Assembly: GCF_900102945.1 (NCBI RefSeq)
Contig: NZ_FNGI01000007.1
Span: 1-64,000, forward strand
Source: Modicisalibacter muralis
GTDB taxonomy: Bacteria; Pseudomonadota; Gammaproteobacteria; Pseudomonadales; Halomonadaceae
Length of the DNA: 64,000 bases
Direction: 5' to 3'
Of this stretch, positions 57,736 through 64,000 are shown piece after piece; the first letter of the stretch is position 1, and each line of letters opens with the position of its first letter. Position numbers and translations under genes: made by a program. Under the pieces are notes generated by a model. It had not been told where the DNA came from, ran no database searches, and saw only the letters and a list, made by a program, of their open reading frames with translations.

Positions 57736-58170
57736 TCAGGCGTAAATGGTCAGGGCGAAGCGGAACAGGTCGTCGAGCTCGGTATCGCCGATGCCCAGCA
57801 CCGGCGCCAGCTCGAGCACGGTCGGCGACATGCGCCGGAAGAACTGCGCGCTCTCCCACGCCATCACCGTAAGCGGATCGGTCGCCGGGTCGGCCATCAG
57901 GGTTTCGATGTCCGGCATGTAGCCCGCCTGCAGCAGCGCGGCGCGGGCCTGGAAGGCCGACACCTTGGTGGACTCACGCCAGTCATTCAGCACCTCGGCG
58001 GGATCGGGGGTCGGCACCGGCGCGATCTCGTTGCCGGCATCCAGCCATGCCTGGATTAAGGCGGCGTGCCAGGTGCGGCAGGGCCACGGCATAGTGAAAG
58101 ATTTGTTGTCCGCGACGACTATTAGATTCACCTGACTTTCATCTTGATATTGTATGGTTTGGATATTCAT
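57736..58170 (-). CDS. Small phage tail-fibre-associated protein
   Basis: A 144-residue protein. The C-terminal half (VSAFQARAALLQAGYMPDIE...AWESAQFFRRMSPTVLELAPVLGIGD) is a helical module often found in short proteins next to phage fibre genes, perhaps fibre chaperones. The N-terminal half is beta-like. It starts 8 bases after the 585-residue fibre gene stops. Confidence 0.65.
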   Translation of the reverse strand: MNIQTIQYQDESQVNLIVVADNKSFTMPWPCRTWHAALIQAWLDAGNEIAPVPTPDPAEVLNDWRESTKVSAFQARAALLQAGYMPDIETLMADPATDPLTVMAWESAQFFRRMSPTVLELAPVLGIGDTELDDLFRFALTIYA

Positions 58171-58178
58171 ATGGATCC

Positions 58179-59936
58179 TTAAAGGCGGGCATCTGCGATG
58201 AAATCAAACGATATAACCCCGGCGCTGTTGTCAGGGATTCCCGGCAATTTGGCTATGAATCCGAACCCATTCTCATATGCTGCGACACGTGAGTTAACCT
58301 CAGTGGCGGCAACTACTGAGGTGGAGGCGTATTGATTTCCTTCCATATTAGAAAGCGTCATAGTGGGCGGTGTTCGCATACTGACAACAAAATCAAACAT
58401 TGGTGACGCGAAATAAGCACTACCGTATACGGTGGCACCGATGTTCTGGCGACGCCCAAACCCGTAGTATCGGCTCACCAACGCCAGCTCATCTGCGTAA
58501 CTCCGCCAACCGGCCTCAGTGGCGATCTCGCCTTCCTCGAGTTTGACGTGGGCGATGTCGAAGACACCGGACTGCGGCCCCAGCCCATCGGTCTGCGCAT
58601 TCGCATCGCTGCCCCCGGATAACCAAAACTTAATGTCCAGGAAATCATCGTTACTTGAACCCAGGGTTTTCCCGGCGACACCGGGAATCTGCACCGTGAC
58701 GACATAGCGCTGCCAAGCCGTACCCAACGTAACCCGCGTCGAGCCGATGCCGTTCACGATCGCACTGGGCGTCCCGCCCGAACCGAAAACCTGTTCGAAC
58801 TCGATGGCAACATCGGAGATCCTGTCGCACCGGGCCCAGAAACTCAGCGTCGCGGTCTGCCCGGCCAGGGTCGCCACGCCCTCGACGTGTTGGGTAAGTT
58901 GGGCGCGAGTGAGCGCAGTTCCCTCGGATGCCACCTCGCTGCGACAGAAATAGCGCGGGTTGCCCGGCACGTCGGTTTGCCCCAGCGCGAACGCCTGGCG
59001 GCTGATGGTTTGCGTAGCGTCGATCCAGTGGGAGTACCACATGGTCGCCGAGCCATAGCCCAAGGTGCTGTGACTGTTGCCCTCGAACCAGAAATCGAAG
59101 TTGCCGTCGATGATCAGGTTGGGATTGGCAGGCCCTTCGCGGTACTCAAGCCCCGACTCATCGACCTTCTGCCGAAGGATCAGCCCGCCGTTACCCGCCG
59201 CGCTCGGCAGACTCAGGCCCGCCGCGAATCCCTCGGCCCTCTCGGCTTCATCGAACGCCCGGTCGGCCTGCGTCGTTGCCGTTGTCGCGGCCTGTCCAGC
59301 TGCCGTACGGTCCTCGCCGGTGGCAATCCGATCGGCGGCGGTAGCGGTGGCATCCTCGCTGGTGGCAAGGCGATCGGCGGCAGTCGCCTGGGCATCGGCC
59401 GTCGTTGCCGTGCGGTCCTGACCGGTGGCCACCCGGTCGGCGGCAGTAGCGGTCGCGTCCTCACCGGTAGCCAGGCGATCGGCGGCGGTCGCCTGGGCAT
59501 CCAGTGCGGTCGCGGTGCGATCCTGACCGGTAGCCACCCGGTCGGCGGCAGTGGCGGTCGCATCTTCGCCGGTGGCAATCCGATCGGCGGCGGTCGCCTG
59601 GGCAGCGGCGGTGGTCGCCGTGCGATCCTCGCCGGTAGCCACCCGATCGGCGGCGGTAGCGGTCGCGTCCTCACCGGTAGCGAGGCGATCGGCGGCAGTG
59701 GCCTGGGCGTCCAGGCTGGCCGCCTCGGCGGCATCGACGGCCTGTTGCACGTAGGGGCCGGCCAGTTCGACGACTTTGTCCTGGAACGTGCCCTGCCAGT
59801 AGAGCAGTGGGCGCAACGCGCCCCCGCGCACCGGAATGAAAATGGTCGCCGGACCATGCACGAACTGATCGACGATACCGGTGTTCTCGACCAGTTGTTG
59901 TGTCGACTCGGCAATTTCCTGCGGGATTGTCGGCAT
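58179..59936 (-). CDS. Phage tail fibre with heptad-repeat stalk
   Basis: A 585-residue fibre. The N-terminal ~75 residues would bind the tail. Residues 79-211 are 19 consecutive heptads of the type ATAADRL/ATGEDAT, arranged as a 35-residue higher-order repeat, predicting a long trimeric coiled coil. The C-terminal part has NLIIDGNFDFW and a jelly-roll carbohydrate-binding-like domain (TLSFWARCD...KLEEGEIATEAGW) seen in other phage fibres, then a strand-rich tip. The ATG at 59936 is 2 bases after the preceding stop; longer upstream frame was excluded. Confidence 0.82.
   Translation of the reverse strand: MPTIPQEIAESTQQLVENTGIVDQFVHGPATIFIPVRGGALRPLLYWQGTFQDKVVELAGPYVQQAVDAAEAASLDAQATAADRLATGEDATATAADRVATGEDRTATTAAAQATAADRIATGEDATATAADRVATGQDRTATALDAQATAADRLATGEDATATAADRVATGQDRTATTADAQATAADRLATSEDATATAADRIATGEDRTAAGQAATTATTQADRAFDEAERAEGFAAGLSLPSAAGNGGLILRQKVDESGLEYREGPANPNLIIDGNFDFWFEGNSHSTLGYGSATMWYSHWIDATQTISRQAFALGQTDVPGNPRYFCRSEVASEGTALTRAQLTQHVEGVATLAGQTATLSFWARCDRISDVAIEFEQVFGSGGTPSAIVNGIGSTRVTLGTAWQRYVVTVQIPGVAGKTLGSSNDDFLDIKFWLSGGSDANAQTDGLGPQSGVFDIAHVKLEEGEIATEAGWRSYADELALVSRYYGFGRRQNIGATVYGSAYFASPMFDFVVSMRTPPTMTLSNMEGNQYASTSVVAATEVNSRVAAYENGFGFIAKLPGIPDNSAGVISFDFIADARL
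59304..59702 (-). repeat. 105-bp tandem repeat (five 21-bp heptad units)
   Basis: The heptad stalk is encoded by about 3.8 copies of a 105-bp unit, itself five 21-bp units. Copies are nearly identical at DNA level (for example GGCGATCGGCGGC recurs), so slippage or recombination could change fibre length. Confidence 0.85.
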
Positions 59937-59937
59937 C

Positions 59938-61383
59938 TCAAGCCTCTGCAAATAGGGCGGGAAGGGTTTCGTTGACGGCAATGTCGAGCGCATCGACGGC
60001 GGCACCGAGATCGCCGGGCGGCCACGGCACGGGGAACCACACCCGCAGCGTCGTCGTGCCGCGAGTCGGCGAACGGTTGACGCCGATGACCCGGCCGATC
60101 ATGCGCTCGACGGCGGCATGCTCGACCTCGATGGCCTGCCCGGTGCGGATCGTGGAGAGGAAGACATCGATCTCCCACACATCGGCGCGCACGGGGCGCA
60201 GGGTGATCAGGCGATCGCGCTCGAGCACCGCATCCGCCTCGCGCTGAATGCAGCTATCGCGCGTCGCGTCCTCGGCCTGGGGGTGCGCGTCGACGCCCTG
60301 GCTCGTCGTCGATTCGGACCATTCGCGTTTGAGCCGCGACGCCGCCGTGGCGTCGTTGTCCTCGATCACCCCGGCAACGCTATCCAACGGCGCATGGTTG
60401 CGCCCCCAGCGCAGTGTCAGCGAGCGCCAGGGCTGCTCCGTCTCGGCCAGGGAAATCTGACCCCACTCGATGTCATCGATCGACACCACAACCTCGGCAG
60501 CGCCGGGAATGGTGTGCTGACGCACCACCAGCTCGCCCAGCGCATTCAGATACCAGTAGGCACCCAGCCCCCGGCAAAGCTCGTCGAGAATCTGCCGGCC
60601 GGTGACGGTCGCGTTGTAGTAGAGCCCCACGCGGTACGCCGGCAGGCTGAGCTCGCCGATTGCGATCCCGTACTGGTCGGCGACCCACTGAGCGATCAGC
60701 GCCGGGGTGTTGTGCTGCTCCTCGATGTCGACGGTCAGGCTCGCCTGAGTCGCGTTGGCCAGCGTGAAGCGGCCGTTTGCCAGGTTATCCGTGTGCGGTA
60801 CCGGATTGCCCGAGTCCTTGGGCGTCAGCGCGGTCACCGGCAGGTAGGAGGCGGTGTACTCGAGCGCGGTCGTCGACGAGCGATACGCCGGCGCGTTGTA
60901 GACCGAACCCAGCGCCAGCGGTACCGCGCCGGCACCGTTCGGCAGCGAGCCGGTGTCGATGGGCTCGTCGAGCTGGGCCGACTGATCGGTCACCCCGAAC
61001 GCCAGCACCCCGCGCCGCGATTCGATGACGCCGGCATTGGTGCCGCGCGCATGTAACCGGAAATCAGCCAGCGGCCAATCGGGGCCCCCAAGGTAGAGTC
61101 GAACCGCATGGCCGTTCCACGCTCGCGACACCCAGCGCCACAGCGAACCGTCATCGACCAGCGAGATCTCGCCGAAGCGGATCAGCCCGTCGATGCGCGT
61201 CTCGATGTCGATCGCCTCGGCGAGCAGGTCGTCGTACACCTGGTGCGCCGGCACATCAGTCGGCCCCGAAACATACGGATGCGAGGCCACATGCTCGGTC
61301 CCGCCCGCATAGTCGAGCTCGCAAAGCACAATCCGGGGCGCGGTCAGGTCCGCCAGCCAGGCCTGATACTCGGCATCGGTCAT
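59938..61383 (-). CDS. Phage tail hub/baseplate-like protein
   Basis: A 481-residue protein directly after the tape measure gene. Patterns include RIDGLIRFGEISLVDDGSL, GNGAGAVPLALGSVYN (short) and LCRGLGAYWYLNALGELVV, which resemble tail-tip proteins that lie between the tape measure and the fibres. No catalytic motif seen. Start and stop overlap neighbours (ATGA with the tape measure gene). The name is by position and general pattern, not by a firm family match. Confidence 0.6.
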   Translation of the reverse strand: MTDAEYQAWLADLTAPRIVLCELDYAGGTEHVASHPYVSGPTDVPAHQVYDDLLAEAIDIETRIDGLIRFGEISLVDDGSLWRWVSRAWNGHAVRLYLGGPDWPLADFRLHARGTNAGVIESRRGVLAFGVTDQSAQLDEPIDTGSLPNGAGAVPLALGSVYNAPAYRSSTTALEYTASYLPVTALTPKDSGNPVPHTDNLANGRFTLANATQASLTVDIEEQHNTPALIAQWVADQYGIAIGELSLPAYRVGLYYNATVTGRQILDELCRGLGAYWYLNALGELVVRQHTIPGAAEVVVSIDDIEWGQISLAETEQPWRSLTLRWGRNHAPLDSVAGVIEDNDATAASRLKREWSESTTSQGVDAHPQAEDATRDSCIQREADAVLERDRLITLRPVRADVWEIDVFLSTIRTGQAIEVEHAAVERMIGRVIGVNRSPTRGTTTLRVWFPVPWPPGDLGAAVDALDIAVNETLPALFAEA

Positions 61384-64000
61384 ACGGTCGCCATCGATGT
61401 TTTGGTGTTGCGGTTGATCTTCTGCGCCTCGCGGATCTGCTCGCTGCGCTGCCCGGCGGCACGCTCGGCATCGCGGCCCCGCTCGCTGCGTAGCTGGGCC
61501 ACCTCGCCGCGCAACTGGCGGGACTCATCGCGCAACGCGCGCAGCTCGGCGAGCAGCTCGGCGTTGTCCCGATTGCCCGGCGCACTCTCGCGATACAGCT
61601 GGGCGATCGGCGCCGGCAGCACCGTCTCGCCGGCGTGCAGTTCGGCCCGGTAGCCATCGAACGGCACCGAGGCCAGCCCGGCGGCATGCGAGCCGTGCGG
61701 CGCCAGCAGGCCCTGCGCGAACTCGACGATGTCATCGAAGATGCTCGCGTACTGCGCCGAGCCCTGGCCGTAGTAGACGGTCGCTTCCTCCAGGTAGGCC
61801 TGCGCCGCGCTCGCCAGCTGATTGATGGCGTCCGCATCGCCCGCCTCGGCCAGCACCTGCAGCTGCGCGTACTGGGCCTGCGATTCCTGCAATCGCTCCG
61901 ACGGGTCGAGGGTCGACTGGTTGGACAGCAACAGGTCATCGAGGAAGTTGCTCAACTGCTCGTACTGCGCCTGCTGGCCTTCCATGGCGTTCAGGTACTG
62001 ATCCATCGCCGGCACCAGCGCCAGCAGCGCCGCGTACTGCTCGCGGCCCGCCTCGGTCATCAGGTTCTGCATCTCGACCAGGTCGCGGAACGCATCGGTC
62101 GTCGTCGGCAGGTCCATGCCCATCGCGTCGAACTGCTCGGCGAGATCCGCCTCGAGGTTGGCCAGCCGCTCGGCATCGCTGAACATCGCCTGGTAATACT
62201 GCGACTGCAAACCCGCGAGGCTCTGCACCCCGCCGACCAGCGCCTGCAGGTCGCCGGCGGCGGCCAGCGCGCCGGCGGATGTCTCGTCGAAGCGCAAATG
62301 CAGGCGCTCGACACTGTCGCCCAGCAACTGCACCGCCTGCGCCGAGACCAGCAACCGTTGCGCCACGGCCTCGATGTCGCCCCCGCCGCGCAGCGCCCGG
62401 CGAAACTCGCGGTTCATGTCGGCGGCGACGGCGCGGGCTATCTCGGCACCGACGTCCTCGATCTGCAGCCCGGTGGCCAGCGCCTGGACCTGCGCCTCGA
62501 TACCGCCACCCATCGACTCGATGGCACTCTCGAACGCGGAATTGCTCTGATCGATGATGACGTTAAGGCGAGCGCGCATGACATCGCGCATGCTGTCGCC
62601 CTTGTAGTAATACCCGTCCAGCGTCGACTTGATGCGCGCCACCTGGTCGTCATCCATCACCGCGGCGAGGGTGTTGTCGATCTGCTCCAGCGAGTCGAGG
62701 AACGCGATCATGTCCTTGGGCTCGACGACTTCCTTGCTCAGAAAGCCGTAGGAGCCAAACGCCGTGGTGCGCCCCCGCCCGAGATCGCCATTGGCGTAGT
62801 TGCCGGAGGAATACCACGGCGTGCCGTCGCCCACGCTGGTGTCGTAGCCGTAATTGGCGCCCGTCTTATGCGGGTTGTCGGCATCCTGCAGGAAGCGGAA
62901 GCCGTATTCCCGGCCGCTGCCGAAGGCGGTGTCGACCAGGCCGCCGATGAACGAACCAATGCCCGCGCCAATCGGCCCGCCGAAATAGGTGCCGATCACG
63001 GTGCCGGCAGTGCGCCCCCAGCTTGAGTTGGCTTGCTTGTCGAAGAGCGATTCGCCGACGGCGTTACCCGCATAGCTGCCGACGAAGCCGGCGCCCGCAG
63101 AGGCCAGTCCGTTCATGCCGGTGAAATTCGAGGTCGAGCCGCCCCACAGGCCACCCGACTGCACGCCACCCGTGGCGATGCTGTCGTACAGACTGCCGGT
63201 GGCCACGTTGCTGTAGAGACCGCCGGCATTGCTCGCGCCGGTCCAGGCGATGTTGCCGAAGCCCTTGGTTACGCCGTTGTAGAGTTGCCGGCCGGTGCTG
63301 AGCATCGAGCCGAAGCCGCCCCCGCCACCACCGACCAGACCACCGCCCTGGCCGCCGATGCCAAGCACACCCTGCATCTGCCCCGTCAACTGCACGACGA
63401 TGGGCTTGAGCGTGGCCTGGTAGGCCAGCTCGGCGAGCAGCCGCTTGAAGCCGTCCATCAGCTGAGCGGCGAAATCGTCGAACGAATCGAACACCCCGGC
63501 GAACGCATCGGCGAACGTCTCGTCGATACGATCGGCGGCCTCGGTCCAGGCGCGCGCCATTTCCTGCGCCAGCGGATCCGACTCGAGCGCCAGGTCGCGC
63601 ATCTGCTCATGCACATTGGCGACCATGCGCTGATACTGCTCGCCGTCGATGTCACCGGCGCGATAGGCGGCGTTGATCGCGGCTAGCGACTGCTCGAGCT
63701 GCTCGGCCTTGAGGTGCTGAGCATCGAATTTGTCGATTAGCGACTCGAGGCGCTTCTCGTACTCCTCGGCGCCGGTGGCAGCGTCGACATACTGTTGGGC
63801 GCTCCAGCGCACCGCCTCGCCGTATTCACGCTCGGCGATGGTGCCTTCGATCAGTGCCTGATTGAGCACGCCCACACGCTCGGTATATTCGGCATGCTCG
63901 GCGCGCAACGGGTCGATCTCGCGGCGCAGCTGCTCGAGGGCCTGGGCTTGCTTTTTCGCGGCCTTTTCGGCCTCCTCTGCGGCCGAGCCAAGGTTGCTCA
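61380..64000 (-). CDS. Phage tail tape measure protein (N-terminus outside window)
   Basis: At least 872 residues; the frame is open to the edge, so the true start is to the right (a TTG at 63908 is internal). The visible N-terminal part is Ala/Glu/Lys-rich coiled coil. A Gly-rich region follows (GLVGGGGGGFGSML; later GTVIGTYFGGPIGAGIGSFIGG), then long helices, and the C-terminal VPFDGYRAELHAGETVLPAP, the motif common near the end of tape measure proteins. It scaffolds tail length and is usually processed or ejected at infection. Confidence 0.88.
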   Translation of the reverse strand, partial: SNLGSAAEEAEKAAKKQAQALEQLRREIDPLRAEHAEYTERVGVLNQALIEGTIAEREYGEAVRWSAQQYVDAATGAEEYEKRLESLIDKFDAQHLKAEQLEQSLAAINAAYRAGDIDGEQYQRMVANVHEQMRDLALESDPLAQEMARAWTEAADRIDETFADAFAGVFDSFDDFAAQLMDGFKRLLAELAYQATLKPIVVQLTGQMQGVLGIGGQGGGLVGGGGGGFGSMLSTGRQLYNGVTKGFGNIAWTGASNAGGLYSNVATGSLYDSIATGGVQSGGLWGGSTSNFTGMNGLASAGAGFVGSYAGNAVGESLFDKQANSSWGRTAGTVIGTYFGGPIGAGIGSFIGGLVDTAFGSGREYGFRFLQDADNPHKTGANYGYDTSVGDGTPWYSSGNYANGDLGRGRTTAFGSYGFLSKEVVEPKDMIAFLDSLEQIDNTLAAVMDDDQVARIKSTLDGYYYKGDSMRDVMRARLNVIIDQSNSAFESAIESMGGGIEAQVQALATGLQIEDVGAEIARAVAADMNREFRRALRGGGDIEAVAQRLLVSAQAVQLLGDSVERLHLRFDETSAGALAAAGDLQALVGGVQSLAGLQSQYYQAMFSDAERLANLEADLAEQFDAMGMDLPTTTDAFRDLVEMQNLMTEAGREQYAALLALVPAMDQYLNAMEGQQAQYEQLSNFLDDLLLSNQSTLDPSERLQESQAQYAQLQVLAEAGDADAINQLASAAQAYLEEATVYYGQGSAQYASIFDDIVEFAQGLLAPHGSHAAGLASVPFDGYRAELHAGETVLPAPIAQLYRESAPGNRDNAELLAELRALRDESRQLRGEVAQLRSERGRDAERAAGQRSEQIREAQKINRNTKTSMATV

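Larger units (their letters stand above)
51134..64000. mobile_element. Integrated element: tRNA-Leu-associated island/prophage (right end outside window)
   Basis: The left border is the tRNA-Leu gene with a P4-type integrase immediately downstream. Inside are small orphan genes, an IS66 remnant and a minus-strand phage tail module that continues past the right edge. No copy of the tRNA 3' end was seen elsewhere in the window, so attR lies outside or is lost. It may be more than one element (see findings). Confidence 0.75.

Noticed and set aside
58887-59975. Gly-rich plus-strand ORF of 362 codons
   Set aside because: Its repeats mirror the heptad array of the fibre gene on the other strand; a shadow of a repetitive gene.
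61635-63026. Plus-strand ORF of 463 codons
   Set aside because: Antisense to the tape measure gene; no motif.

Overview
The window is high-GC gammaproteobacterial chromosome. The gene orders dsbD-aroQ-accB-accC-prmA-dusB-fis-purH, mrdA-rodA-mltB-rlpA-dacA-ybeD-lipB and pycB-pycA/pycR, together with the protein sequences, suggest Halomonadaceae (Halomonas and relatives) or a close neighbour of the pseudomonads. No 16S or marker comparison could be run, so the family is an inference.

Layout. 1-1148: 3' end of pyruvate kinase overlapping methylglyoxal synthase. 1221-4011: a DUF3141 (PHA-synthase-like) protein and a short DUF533-type protein. 4074-8490: two-subunit pyruvate carboxylase (pycB, pycA) with a divergent LysR regulator. 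8676-10817: lipoate genes lipA, lipB and ybeD. 10985-20280, all on the minus strand: proA-nadD-rsfS-rlmH-mrdA-rodA-mltB-rlpA-dacA, an elongasome and peptidoglycan-remodelling cluster. 20431-23635, divergent from it: two overlapping membrane proteins with degenerate GGDEF domains and a DedA-PAP2 fusion. 23678-27162: a DMT exporter, then mpl-ubiX-lysE. 27356-31146: PPi-type phosphofructokinase, a degenerate phosphatase/kinase fusion and inorganic pyrophosphatase. 31219-41181: DUF2333, dsbD, aroQ, accBC, prmA, dusB-fis, purH. 41182-46474: an intergenic repeat cluster, gabD, a DUF4190-like protein, folE, an exported hypothetical protein, srkA and comF. 46468-51090: a biotin operon bioB-F-H-C-D with a candidate BirA operator but no bioA.

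51134-64000 is accessory. A tRNA-Leu(UAG) gene is followed by a P4-type tyrosine integrase, a low-density 3-kb stretch (small membrane protein, T-arm-less tRNA-Gln-like sequence, lipoprotein, IS66 remnant, YegP homologue), and then a minus-strand phage tail module (tape measure, hub-like protein, heptad-repeat fibre, two small tail proteins, HxH-rich collar fibre) that runs off the right edge. The tail operon reads towards the integrase, which is unusual for a simple prophage.

The best candidates for undescribed biology are: (a) the degenerate-GGDEF pair joined by overlaps to a DedA-PAP2 fusion, plausibly a regulated undecaprenyl-phosphate recycling unit; (b) the phosphatase/kinase fusion in which the catalytic residues of both halves are replaced; (c) the collar fibre with seven HxH motifs on an exact 12-residue pitch, which predicts a metal-threaded receptor-binding tip.
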